From assembly GCF_028736155.1 (NCBI RefSeq), contig NZ_CP117879.1:744001-808000 (forward strand): a stretch of DNA of 64,000 nucleotides, written 5' to 3'. Every line of letters starts with the position of its first letter. Within the stretch, counting starts at the first letter, position 1. A program made the translations under genes and the position numbers. The notes under the pieces were generated by a model that was not told the DNA's origin, searched no databases, and was given only the letters and a program-made list of their open reading frames with translations. This document shows positions 1-7,846 of this stretch, piece after piece. Source of the DNA: Flavobacterium sp. KACC 22763. Lineage in GTDB: Bacteria; Bacteroidota; Bacteroidia; Flavobacteriales; Flavobacteriaceae.

Positions 1-15
1 TTTTACATTATAAGA

Positions 16-612
16 ATGACAAAAGTTATTGGTCTTACAGGAGGAATTGGCAGCGGTAAAACTACTGTTGCAAACTATTTTGAAGAAATGGGCGTTCCTG
101 TTTATATTGCTGATGACGGTGCTAAAAGAGTAATGCAGTCAAAAAATATCCTTGCAGAAGTGAAATCTGCTTTTGGTGGCAACATTTTTGATGATGATAT
201 TTTAAATCGTGCCAAATTAGCACAGGTTGTTTTTAATGATAAAGAGCAATTAGCAAAATTGAATGCAATTGTACATCCCGCAGTAAAATTAGATTTTGAA
301 GAGTGGGTGAAAGAACATAAAAATCATGATTATGTAATTTATGAAGCTGCTATCTTATTTGAAAGTGGCCGATATAAAGATTGTGATGTAATTATCACTG
401 TGACAGCTCCAATAGAAGTTAGAGTTGAGCGAGTGATAAAACGAGATAAAACAACCCGCGAGCAAGTTTTAAGCAGAATGAAAATGCAGTGGGATGATGA
501 AAAACGAATTTCTAAGAGCAATTTCGTGATTAATAACAATAATCTTAAAAATGCTAAAGAAGAAGTTGTTAAAATTCTTAAAATTTTAAATATAAAACAA
601 AAACAGTCTTAA
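16..612 (+). CDS. coaE: Dephospho-CoA kinase
   Basis: Catalyses the last step of coenzyme A synthesis, ATP-dependent phosphorylation of dephospho-CoA on the ribose 3' hydroxyl, in the cytoplasm. The protein opens with a Walker A loop, GLTGGIGSGKT at residues 6-16, and its 198 residues fit the usual length of about 200. An IVHPAV stretch near residue 90 and the ILFESG stretch are typical of the family. Only 15 nt precede the ATG in this window, so its promoter and any upstream partner cannot be seen. The sensor kinase gene follows after about 60 nt and appears to have its own promoter, so coaE need not be co-transcribed with it. Confidence 0.96.
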   Translation: MTKVIGLTGGIGSGKTTVANYFEEMGVPVYIADDGAKRVMQSKNILAEVKSAFGGNIFDDDILNRAKLAQVVFNDKEQLAKLNAIVHPAVKLDFEEWVKEHKNHDYVIYEAAILFESGRYKDCDVIITVTAPIEVRVERVIKRDKTTREQVLSRMKMQWDDEKRISKSNFVINNNNLKNAKEEVVKILKILNIKQKQS

Positions 613-658
613 ATGTTAATATTTGGTTAATGTATTATTTAGTATATTGTTAAAATAT

Positions 659-666
659 TAATTTTG
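659..666 (+). promoter_or_regulatory. Candidate -7 box of the sensor kinase gene
   Basis: TAATTTTG matches the Bacteroidota TAnnTTTG consensus. It ends only 5 nt before the ATG at 672, so a transcript from it would be nearly or fully leaderless. No convincing TTTG is seen at the usual upstream distance, so this is a weak call. Confidence 0.35.
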
Positions 667-671
667 TTTCG

Positions 672-2261
672 ATGAATAAATTATTTTTTAGAATACTTGT
701 TTTATTGATGAGTCTGTCCTTGATAGGGATAATTCTGGTTCAAGTATTTTGGTTCAATTCTTCGTTCAAAAATAATGAAGAGCAGTTTAAATACCACGTT
801 ACTCAAGTAATTGGAAATGTTGCAGATAAGCTGGAACAACAAGAAGAGTACAGTTTCTACGACAAATATAACCGTATAAAAGACAGTACGGGTAAAATTC
901 CAAAAAAAGAAGATTTATTGCAAGTATTTTACGTTCAGAGAAATACTAAAACCAATAAAACAATTGTTTATTCTAATACCTTGACATCTGAAGATTATGA
1001 TATCAATGGTTCGGTTTTTAACAAAAAATTCAGCAGTGAGCGTTTTAAAAATTTTAGTTCTAAAAGAGTAACTGAAGTTTATAATAACAACAATGGAATT
1101 GATAATAATAACAGTTTAGGACAAAGTATTATTCCTGATCTTAAAATTGAAAAATCAGGAAGCTTAGATATATTAAATAAAGTTCAGCAGCAAATTCAAT
1201 ATAAAGACATTGCTTCTTTAACTCCAATTGAAGGGAGAATAACAAAAGATAAGCTTTTTAAATTATTAAAGAAAGAGCTCGAAGAATATGGCGTAAAAAC
1301 CAAATTTGAATTTGGGATATACAGCAGTGGCAATCCGACAAAGATAAAATCAGACGGATTTCATTATGATAAAGAAGCTACTTACAGTATTCCGATATAT
1401 ACAGATAATGAAGGAAACAGCAGATATGAACTCTCTGTGACATTTCCTCATAAAAAGAAGTTCTTATTGTCCGAATTATTAAGTATTACTATCTTATCGA
1501 TAGTCTTTACATTAATTATAATTGTAGCATATACGAGTGCCTTAAATCAGTTATTGCGTCAGAAACATATTTCTGAAATTAAAACAGATTTCATTAATAA
1601 CATGACGCATGAGTTTAAAACGCCAATTGCCACTATTAACTTAGCATTAGATGCGATTAGAAGCCCTAAGGTTATTGAAGATAAAGAGAAAGTTTATCGT
1701 TATCTTCAAATGATTAGGGATGAAAATAAGAGAATGCACGCTCAGGTCGAAAATGTTCTGCGTATTTCTAAACTAGAAAAAAGGGAGCTTGATATTACAA
1801 AAGAACCTACTGTAGTAACAGACATTATTGACGATGCAATTGAGCATGTTAATCTAATTTTGGAAGACAGACAAGGAACTGTCGAAAAGCATTATAATGC
1901 AGCCAGAACAACAGTTTTGATAAATGAAGTTCATTTTACAAACGTATTGGTTAATATTTTAGAAAATGCAATCAAATATTCTCCAGATGCGCCTAAGATT
2001 GAAATTTTTACTGAGAATGTGAAGGACATGATTCTGATAAAAGTAAAAGATCATGGTTTAGGAATGAGTAAGATAGCTCAGAAACGAGTTTTTGAGAAGT
2101 TTTACCGAGAACATACCGGAGATCTTCATAATGTAAAAGGACACGGTTTAGGATTGGCATATGTGAAAAGAATAGTGGAAGATCACAACGGTCAAGTATA
2201 TGTAGAAAGCGAAAAAGGAAAAGGTAGCACCTTTATAATAAAAATACCATTAATAAATTAA
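672..2261 (+). CDS. Sensor histidine kinase (RprX-like)
   Basis: A membrane sensor kinase of 529 residues. Residues about 5-27 form a first transmembrane helix, a periplasmic sensor region of about 235 residues follows, and a second helix lies near residues 266-290. The dimerisation/phosphoacceptor motif HEFKTP has its histidine at residue 313. The ATPase domain shows an N box (NILENAIKYS), DHGLGMS and GHGLGLAYVKRIVE. The response regulator starts 3 nt after the stop, so the two form an operon and probably a cognate pair. The architecture resembles the Bacteroides RprX/RprY system; the signal sensed cannot be read from the sequence. Confidence 0.93.
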   Translation: MNKLFFRILVLLMSLSLIGIILVQVFWFNSSFKNNEEQFKYHVTQVIGNVADKLEQQEEYSFYDKYNRIKDSTGKIPKKEDLLQVFYVQRNTKTNKTIVYSNTLTSEDYDINGSVFNKKFSSERFKNFSSKRVTEVYNNNNGIDNNNSLGQSIIPDLKIEKSGSLDILNKVQQQIQYKDIASLTPIEGRITKDKLFKLLKKELEEYGVKTKFEFGIYSSGNPTKIKSDGFHYDKEATYSIPIYTDNEGNSRYELSVTFPHKKKFLLSELLSITILSIVFTLIIIVAYTSALNQLLRQKHISEIKTDFINNMTHEFKTPIATINLALDAIRSPKVIEDKEKVYRYLQMIRDENKRMHAQVENVLRISKLEKRELDITKEPTVVTDIIDDAIEHVNLILEDRQGTVEKHYNAARTTVLINEVHFTNVLVNILENAIKYSPDAPKIEIFTENVKDMILIKVKDHGLGMSKIAQKRVFEKFYREHTGDLHNVKGHGLGLAYVKRIVEDHNGQVYVESEKGKGSTFIIKIPLIN

Positions 2262-2264
2262 AAT

Positions 2265-2981
2265 ATGGAAAATACTAACAAAAGAATACTTTTAGTAGAA
2301 GATGACCTAAATTTTGGGGCGGTTCTTAAAGATTATCTAATGTTAAATGACTTTGAAGTTACTTTAGCTAAAAACGGTATGGAAGGTTTCGAGAAATTCA
2401 AGAAGGATGTATACGATTTGTGCATTCTTGATGTAATGATGCCTTATAAAGATGGTTACACTTTGGCCAAAGAAATTAGAGAGAAGAACAGTGAAGTACC
2501 AATTATATTCTTGACAGCAAAATCTATGAAAGAAGATGTGTTAAAAGGATATAAAGCGGGTGCTGACGACTATTTAAATAAACCTTTTGATTCTGAAGTT
2601 CTTTTAATGAAAATTAAAGCAATCATTCAAAGAAAATCAGCTGATACAAAAGCAGAGCAAGTACAGTTTGAATTTAATATTGGTAAGTTCCACTTAAATT
2701 CAAAATTGAGATTCCTTACTTTCCAAGATGAGGAACCGATTAAATTATCTCCAAAAGAAAATGAATTGCTTAAAATGTTAATTCTTCATGAAAATGACTT
2801 AATGCCAAGAGAATTAGCGTTAACAAAAATTTGGAGAGATGACAACTACTTTACTTCAAGAAGTATGGACGTTTACATCGCTAAATTGAGAAAATACTTA
2901 AAAGCTGATGAAGACGTTGAAATCTTGAACATTCACGGAGAAGGTTTCAGATTGGTAGTAAAAAGCAAAGTTTCTGAATAA
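2265..2981 (+). CDS. OmpR-family response regulator (RprY-like)
   Basis: A 238-residue regulator with an N-terminal receiver domain (acidic pair near residues 13-14, phospho-acceptor Asp56 in LDVMMP, conserved Lys in NKPF) and a C-terminal winged helix (about residues 135-235, containing SPKENELLKML and SMDVYIAKLRKYL). It should be phosphorylated by the kinase encoded just upstream and bind DNA as a dimer. Its targets cannot be deduced. A strong terminator follows within 25 nt, so the operon ends here. Confidence 0.94.
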   Translation: MENTNKRILLVEDDLNFGAVLKDYLMLNDFEVTLAKNGMEGFEKFKKDVYDLCILDVMMPYKDGYTLAKEIREKNSEVPIIFLTAKSMKEDVLKGYKAGADDYLNKPFDSEVLLMKIKAIIQRKSADTKAEQVQFEFNIGKFHLNSKLRFLTFQDEEPIKLSPKENELLKMLILHENDLMPRELALTKIWRDDNYFTSRSMDVYIAKLRKYLKADEDVEILNIHGEGFRLVVKSKVSE

Positions 2982-3003
2982 TTAATTCACCGAAATATAA
3001 TAT

Positions 3004-3031
3004 AAGCTCTGAGAAATCAGAGCTTTTTTTA
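3004..3031 (+). terminator. Terminator of the two-component operon
   Basis: A 9-bp stem, AAGCTCTGA with TCAGAGCTT around a GAAA loop, is followed by seven T residues. Confidence 0.9.
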
Positions 3032-3162
3032 TGCATTTTAATTAAATTCTTTTTGGTGGTAATACTGAGTTTAATGTTTTGATTTCGAATTATTTACGTT
3101 TTTTGTTCTATGTTCTCTTTTAGAATAGGAATTTTATTTTGATGAATTTTCTTTAAAATAAA

Positions 3163-3195
3163 TTTGGAAAATCAAAAAACAATTCTGAATATTTG
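3163..3195 (+). promoter_or_regulatory. Candidate promoter of the small orphan unit
   Basis: TTTG at 3163-3166 lies 21 nt before AATATTTG (3188-3195), one mismatch from the TAnnTTTG consensus. Transcription would begin near 3202, just upstream of the small reading frame and hairpins described next. Confidence 0.35.
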
Positions 3196-3235
3196 CACAC
3201 GAAAAAAATAATAACCCTTTAAAAACGAAGAAAAA

Positions 3236-3319
3236 ATGTTTGTACTTACATCGACATCACAAAGCTTCACACCAAACGAATTTGGTGTAGCAATTCTTCG
3301 TGGCTTATTTCAATCTTAG
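3236..3319 (+). CDS. Possible 27-residue peptide
   Basis: ATG follows an A-rich tract four nt after the outer-stem arm at 3225-3232, and TAG ends at 3319. The peptide begins MFVLTSTSQSFTPNEF and ends GLFQS, with no recognisable signal or membrane segment. The codons overlap the 8-bp hairpin at 3269-3288, so translation and folding would compete. It may be a leader peptide or chance; coding status is unproven. Confidence 0.3.
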   Translation: MFVLTSTSQSFTPNEFGVAILRGLFQS

Positions 3320-3340
3320 AAATATATTTTTAGATATATA

Positions 3341-3377
3341 AAAAAGCCCGAAGACAATAAGTTTCGGGCTTTTTTTA
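3341..3377 (+). terminator. Terminator of the small orphan unit
   Basis: A 12-bp stem, AAAAAGCCCGAA with TTCGGGCTTTTT, carries a 10-nt loop and ends in a run of eight T residues. Confidence 0.9.
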
Positions 3378-3464
3378 TTCTAGACACTTCAAAATTTTCC
3401 CGAAAATCGATTTTAGTATTTATCTGTAAGGATAAAATTTTTAAGCCTTTTTGGCTCTAATTTA

Positions 3465-4244
3465 ATGCGCGATAATTTTTTTATGGAAAATTATACGGTA
3501 GATGAGTATGCATTATGTGCTCGTTTTAAAAGTAAACGAAAAAAGAAAAGATTAGTAAAAGAAGATTTTGAAAAACAATTAATTCAGTTAAGAGAGCTTG
3601 AAGTTGAGCTTTGGAAAAAGCGTAGAGACTTACCATTGGTTCCTTTAGAAATTCCTTATCAAAAAGGCTGGCAACGCAATTTTAAATTAAGAGACGATAT
3701 TGCCAGATCAAGCGAAGCGACATTTTACAGAGAGTTATTGGAAAAAATAAATACATGGCAGTTTTCTCCTGAAAAATCTTTTAAAAGAAAGAAAAAGAGA
3801 AAAAGAAAACATGTGTATGTTGAAAAACTCCAGACTGTAAAAGAATTTTCAGAATGGGAATGGAGAAGTTCTAAACTGGAATTGACCGAAAAAGAAAAAA
3901 CACATTTTTATAAAAGGGAACGTTGGTGCAGCAATTGCAAACGATACAAAATTCATTACGTATTTAATGAACCTTGGCGATATGTGCTTCGTGTTAGCCC
4001 TTATATGATAACACACACCAAAATGGTCGATTCAGATTTAGAAAGTCAAATTCAACTAGTTGACAATTATATTGTTAATCATAATCTGAGAAATAAAATA
4101 AATAGATTAATACACGGCAGTTCTCATAAATGGAGTTACTATGAAAATGAAAATCCAAAAGAGATAAGTCCAATTAAAAATAAAAGTCTGCACACTTTGT
4201 ATCAGCAATACGCAGATGAAATGATAGAAAATCATGGGAAATAA
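3465..4244 (+). CDS. Unknown basic CxxC protein, first gene of the RtcB-PrfH unit
   Basis: A 259-residue protein I do not recognise. It is strongly basic: KSKRKKKR near residues 22-29 and FKRKKKRKRK near 105-115, as expected of a nucleic-acid binder. A single CSNC pair (Cys155, Cys158) in an aromatic, basic context could be half of a metal site or a redox pair. No signal peptide or membrane helix is seen. Its end overlaps the rtcB start by 11 nt, so the two are translationally coupled. An in-frame ATG at 3483 (MENYTVDEY) is an alternative start. By context it may act on ribosomal RNA or another RNA that RtcB repairs; that is inference only. Confidence 0.8.
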   Translation: MRDNFFMENYTVDEYALCARFKSKRKKKRLVKEDFEKQLIQLRELEVELWKKRRDLPLVPLEIPYQKGWQRNFKLRDDIARSSEATFYRELLEKINTWQFSPEKSFKRKKKRKRKHVYVEKLQTVKEFSEWEWRSSKLELTEKEKTHFYKRERWCSNCKRYKIHYVFNEPWRYVLRVSPYMITHTKMVDSDLESQIQLVDNYIVNHNLRNKINRLIHGSSHKWSYYENENPKEISPIKNKSLHTLYQQYADEMIENHGK

Positions 4245-5625
4245 ATTATCTGGAAAAGACCTGATTAAATTAGGTTTTCCAAAGAACAATTCAATAAACA
4301 TTGCCTTAGGGCAGATAAACAGATATAGGAAAAGAGAAAAAAAAGAATCTATTCTAACAGAAGCAAAAGATGTTTTGCTAAATCCTGAAAAGTATGAAGG
4401 AAATGGAACTTGGGGAAAAGTTGCCGAAGGTTTGATTAAGCCTGTTCAAGTTCGAATGCATCAGCTTAAAAATACCAGAGCACCTTTTAAAATTTTTGGC
4501 GAAAATGAAATCGATGAGCAGGCAAAATTTCAACTATATGATTCGTTGAAACTGCCAATTTCTGTTGCTGGGGCTTTGATGCCAGACGCGCACTCAGGTT
4601 ACGGATTGCCAATTGGAGGAGTTTTAGCGACTGACAATGCTGTAATTCCTTATGGAGTTGGTGTCGATATTGGATGCAGAATGAGTCTTTCCATTTTTGA
4701 TTTGCCAGCTTCTCATTTTAAAGGAAAAGAACATCAATTGGAAGCTATTTTGAAAGACAATACCAAATTCGGAATGTATGAAACGCATGCTTCAAGAGTA
4801 GATCATGAAGTGTTTTATAATAGTGGATTTCAAGATATTCCATTATTGAAAAATCTTTTACCAAAAGCCTATAAGCAATTAGGAACTTCTGGAGGAGGAA
4901 ATCATTTTGTAGAATTTGGAATTGCTAAAATTGAAAATCCTGAGAACGAATGGAAGCTTGAAAAAGGTGAGTATTTCGCGGTTCTTTCGCATAGCGGTTC
5001 TCGTGGATTAGGTGCGAATATTGCGAAACATTATACGTATTTGGCAACAAAACAATGTCCGTTACCCAAAAATGTGCAGCATTTGGCGTGGTTAGATTTG
5101 AATACGCACGACGGTCAGGAATACTGGCTGGCGATGAATTTGGCTGGAGAATATGCAAAAGCTTGCCATGATGATATTCACAGAAGAATTGCTAAAGCGA
5201 TAGGGAAAAGAGTAGTGGTAACAATTGAGAATCACCACAATTTTGCTTGGAAAGAAATGGTTAATGGTCAGGAATGTATTGTTCATAGAAAAGGAGCAAC
5301 TCCAGCTAGTGAGGGACAATTAGGAATTATTCCAGGTTCAATGACTGCGCCAGGTTTTATTGTGAAAGGAAAAGGGAATTCTGAAAGTTTGAATTCTGCT
5401 TCGCATGGTGCGGGACGCTTGTTTTCGAGAGCAAAATGCAAAAGCAGTTTTACACAAAGTCAAATCAATAAAGAATTGAAGAAACATGAAGTGACTTTGA
5501 TTGGAGGAAATATTGATGAAGCGCCAATGGCATATAAAGACATTGAAAAAGTAATGGCAAACCAAACCGATCTAGTTGAAGTTCTAGGAACTTTTACGCC
5601 AAAGATTGTTAGAATGGATCGCTAA
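4234..5625 (+). CDS. rtcB: RNA-splicing ligase RtcB
   Basis: A GTP- and Mn2+-dependent ligase that joins RNA 2',3'-cyclic phosphate or 3'-phosphate ends to 5'-OH ends. The core motifs are present: MPDAHSGYGLPIGG (residues 116-129), GVDIGCRM with metal ligand Cys148, GTSGGGNHFVEFG, VLSHSGSRG, and SASHGAGR with His391 as the expected guanylation site. At 463 residues it has an N-terminal extension of about 65 residues before the ligase core. It overlaps the unknown CxxC gene by 11 nt and is followed by prfH after 14 nt. Pairing with prfH points to repair of damaged ribosomal RNA rather than tRNA splicing. Confidence 0.97.
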   Translation: MGNKLSGKDLIKLGFPKNNSINIALGQINRYRKREKKESILTEAKDVLLNPEKYEGNGTWGKVAEGLIKPVQVRMHQLKNTRAPFKIFGENEIDEQAKFQLYDSLKLPISVAGALMPDAHSGYGLPIGGVLATDNAVIPYGVGVDIGCRMSLSIFDLPASHFKGKEHQLEAILKDNTKFGMYETHASRVDHEVFYNSGFQDIPLLKNLLPKAYKQLGTSGGGNHFVEFGIAKIENPENEWKLEKGEYFAVLSHSGSRGLGANIAKHYTYLATKQCPLPKNVQHLAWLDLNTHDGQEYWLAMNLAGEYAKACHDDIHRRIAKAIGKRVVVTIENHHNFAWKEMVNGQECIVHRKGATPASEGQLGIIPGSMTAPGFIVKGKGNSESLNSASHGAGRLFSRAKCKSSFTQSQINKELKKHEVTLIGGNIDEAPMAYKDIEKVMANQTDLVEVLGTFTPKIVRMDR

Positions 5626-5639
5626 AGAAAGGAAAAGCA

Positions 5640-6329
5640 ATGGAAAAAATAATTCAGATAACAGCGGGTCGCGGACCTGCAGAATGCACTTGGGTTGTTG
5701 CCCAAGTGCTTAAAAAAGTCTTGGAAGAAGCCGAAGATCAGAATTTGGATGTGGTTTTACTCCAAAGAGAAAAAGGAGAAGAAAATGGAACGATTGAAAC
5801 TGCATCTATTTCTGTAAAAGGGAAAAATGCCGATATGTTTGTGAAATCTTGGATAGGAACTATTCAATGGATTGGGCAAAGTCAGTTTAGGAAAATGAAC
5901 AAACGCAAAAACTGGTTTGTTGGAATTTTTGAAATTGAACAGCAGGAAAGCAGTTTAGTTTCAGAAAATGATATTCAGTATCAAGCCATGAGAAGTTCAG
6001 GAGCTGGCGGCCAGCATGTGAACAAGGTGAGTTCGGCAATTCGGGCAACACATATTCCGACTGGAATTGCAGTTGTGGCAATGGACAGCCGTTCTCAGCA
6101 TCAAAACAAAAAACTGGCAACAGAAAGATTATTAAAAAAAATAGAAGACGAGAAATTAGTTCAGCTTAAAAATCATGTTGGAAAACAATGGGAAAATCAG
6201 CTTAATGTAGAGCGTGGAAATCCAGTGAGAGTTTTTGCAGGAAGCGATTTTAAGAAGAACAAAGTAGAGAAAAGCTACAAAGGAACTCGTCAGAAATTGA
6301 AAAACGATTTACGAAATGAAAACAACTGA
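5640..6329 (+). CDS. prfH: Peptide chain release factor homologue PrfH
   Basis: A class I release-factor relative of 229 residues, much shorter than RF1/RF2 (about 360). It keeps the peptidyl-tRNA hydrolysis loop GAGGQ (GGQ at residues 123-125) in the usual context RSSGAGGQHVNKVSSAIR, and the C-terminal basic tail. I see no PxT or SPF stop-codon recognition motif. The genes rtcB and prfH are paired in diverse bacteria, and in E. coli the pair has been linked to survival of colicin E3-type cleavage of 16S rRNA: PrfH frees the peptide and RtcB reseals the rRNA. The 14-nt gap after rtcB and the 14-nt overlap with the next gene indicate one operon. Confidence 0.94.
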   Translation: MEKIIQITAGRGPAECTWVVAQVLKKVLEEAEDQNLDVVLLQREKGEENGTIETASISVKGKNADMFVKSWIGTIQWIGQSQFRKMNKRKNWFVGIFEIEQQESSLVSENDIQYQAMRSSGAGGQHVNKVSSAIRATHIPTGIAVVAMDSRSQHQNKKLATERLLKKIEDEKLVQLKNHVGKQWENQLNVERGNPVRVFAGSDFKKNKVEKSYKGTRQKLKNDLRNENN

Positions 6330-6849
6330 TAAATACCTTTTTCAAGCCTTGGATAATTATCCGTTTTGGCTTGAAGGAACAATTGAATCTTTAGATTATG
6401 CTTTTTCTTATGATGATAAAAATACAATGGTTTTGTGTTTATACGGAAGAATTCAGGCAGAGCAATTAATGAATTATGAAGAAGCTAAATCTTATTTTCA
6501 GCAAGCATTATCGATTAATATTCATGCTCTTGAAGTTTATCCTTATTATTTAAAAACGTTGATTTTAAACGAAGATTACGAAGAAGCGCGAAAACTTATT
6601 GATTTTGCCTTAACGGTAAAAGGAATTAATAAATCAGAGATTTATCTTAAGAAAGCAATTCTGCTAGAAGTGCAACATGAATTTAAAGATGCTTTAAAAG
6701 AAATTAAGCAGGCAAAATTATATTCTATTCAGCATGATTATGATTCGGGAATTAGTGAGGTTGAGAAAAGAATTAAAGATAAAATTGATTTGCTGAAAAA
6801 GAAGAAAGAGAAAAAATCTAAGAAAGGTTCTAAAAAGAAATCGAAATGA
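6316..6849 (+). CDS. TPR-repeat protein, last gene of the RtcB-PrfH unit
   Basis: A 177-residue soluble helical protein. Residues about 40-75 (LYGRIQAEQL, NYEEAKSYFQQALSIN) and the following segments (EDYEEARKLIDFAL, EFKDALKEIKQAK) read as three or so tetratricopeptide repeats. The last 20 residues are almost entirely Lys, Ser and Glu, ending KKGSKKKSK, and could contact RNA. Its ATG lies inside prfH, 14 nt before the prfH stop, so it is translationally coupled to it. A terminator follows directly. A role as scaffold or adaptor for the repair enzymes is inferred from position only. Confidence 0.85.
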   Translation: MKTTDKYLFQALDNYPFWLEGTIESLDYAFSYDDKNTMVLCLYGRIQAEQLMNYEEAKSYFQQALSINIHALEVYPYYLKTLILNEDYEEARKLIDFALTVKGINKSEIYLKKAILLEVQHEFKDALKEIKQAKLYSIQHDYDSGISEVEKRIKDKIDLLKKKKEKKSKKGSKKKSK

Positions 6850-6860
6850 TTTTGATAAAA

Positions 6861-6890
6861 AAAAAGATGCAATTTGCATCTTTTTTTTTA
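6861..6890 (+). terminator. Terminator of the RtcB-PrfH unit
   Basis: GATGCAA with TTGCATC (6866-6880), flanked by A runs on the left and nine T residues on the right. Confidence 0.85.
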
Positions 6891-6903
6891 TTTATTACAA
6901 TTT

Positions 6904-6998
6904 CCTGCAAGGTTTTCAAAACCTTGTAGGTTTGTTATTTAGAATCTAGCATTTTTAACTAAAGTGAAATACCTACAAGGTTTTGAAAACCTTGCAGG
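6904..6998. repeat. Inverted pair of a 27-bp palindromic repeat
   Basis: A 27-nt unit at 6904-6930 (starts CCTGCAAGG, ends CCTTGTAGG) recurs as its exact reverse complement at 6972-6998, 41 nt away. Each unit is itself an imperfect palindrome. It lies between convergent transcription units and could fold as one long hairpin or two short ones. Confidence 0.9.
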
Positions 6999-7016
6999 AC
7001 AGTTGCCCGCCAAGAT

Positions 7017-7763
7017 TTACTTCCAATGCAATTCTAAAGCAAAACAAGTTTTTTCGCCTTTTGTAATGCTGAAAGTTGCTGTAGTATGATCGTCGTCTTC
7101 GCTTTCGTGGATTACCACATTATCTTGTAATGAAAGTTCTTTCATGAAATTCATTTCGAAGCTTTTAACTTCCTGTTTCATGATTCTTTTGGGATCAACA
7201 TGATCCAAACACCATTCTAGATATTTTACGTTATTTACGTGATTTACAATATCTAAATCTGACAGATAAACTGTTTTTTCGAAAACAGCTTCTTTTTCAT
7301 GATTGATGTTGATTTTTGAAAAGCCTTCTTTTGTAGCTCTGTTTTCTGGGAATAATTCGAAGTGTTCGTAAGGAAGTGCTAAAGCTTCAGGACGACGCGC
7401 TTGTGTGTTAAAAACAGCCCAATATGTTTCACAGCCTACTATTTTTTTACCGTTAACATACATTTCCAACGCACGGACAGAACGTGAATTTTCTAAGCTA
7501 TTAATCCATGTTTTTACGGTTACAACATCTTGCCATTTTGGTAAAGCGTGAACTTCAACACGCATTCGGCTTAAAACCCAAGCTTGGTGAAATTCCTGCA
7601 TGTCATAAAAGCTAATTCCTCCAATTTCTGAATGTGCAGCGGCAGTTAATTGTAGAATATTACACAAATCGGTATATTTTAAAAATCCGGTTGGCGTGCA
7701 TTGCGTGAAATTGATTTCCCAGTCTTTGCTTAAAACTGATGTGAAATTGGGTGATATTGGCAT
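7017..7763 (-). CDS. Acyl-ACP thioesterase
   Basis: A double hot-dog thioesterase of 248 residues that should release fatty acids from acyl-carrier protein, or act on acyl-CoA. The second hot-dog domain carries the FatA/FatB-type motif NHVNNVKYLEW with its Asn and His, after LSDLDI; the first half carries the substrate helix region GGISFYDMQEFHQAWVL. The start is ATG at 7763. miaA lies upstream in the same orientation, separated by 83 nt of repeat-like sequence (TTTTAGATTTTAGAG type). The fatty-acid chain preferred cannot be read from the sequence. Confidence 0.88.
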   Translation of the reverse strand: MPISPNFTSVLSKDWEINFTQCTPTGFLKYTDLCNILQLTAAAHSEIGGISFYDMQEFHQAWVLSRMRVEVHALPKWQDVVTVKTWINSLENSRSVRALEMYVNGKKIVGCETYWAVFNTQARRPEALALPYEHFELFPENRATKEGFSKININHEKEAVFEKTVYLSDLDIVNHVNNVKYLEWCLDHVDPKRIMKQEVKSFEMNFMKELSLQDNVVIHESEDDDHTTATFSITKGEKTCFALELHWK

Positions 7764-7846
7764 TTTTTAATTTTAGATTTTAGAGTTCTGATTTTAGATT
7801 TTTCCTGCGGAAAATAGAGTAACGATGAAAGAGGAAAGACTTTCTT

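Larger units (their letters stand above)
3202..3377 (+). ncRNA. Candidate small structured transcript
   Basis: The 483-nt gap between the response regulator and the next gene holds what looks like a complete small transcription unit: a promoter-like pair, an outer stem ACGAAGAA (3225-3232) with TTCTTCGT (3294-3301), an inner perfect 8-bp hairpin ACACCAAA/TTTGGTGT with a CGAA loop (3269-3288), and a strong terminator ending at 3377. A 27-codon frame overlaps the structure. It could be a small RNA, a small-protein mRNA, or a leader whose downstream gene is reached by read-through (the next gene starts at 3465). I do not recognise the family. Confidence 0.35.

Noticed and set aside
7764..7846. 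Possible small gene between the thioesterase gene and miaA
   Set aside because: Only repeat-like TTTTAGATTTTAGAG sequence and a short AT-rich stretch; no frame with a start and plausible peptide.
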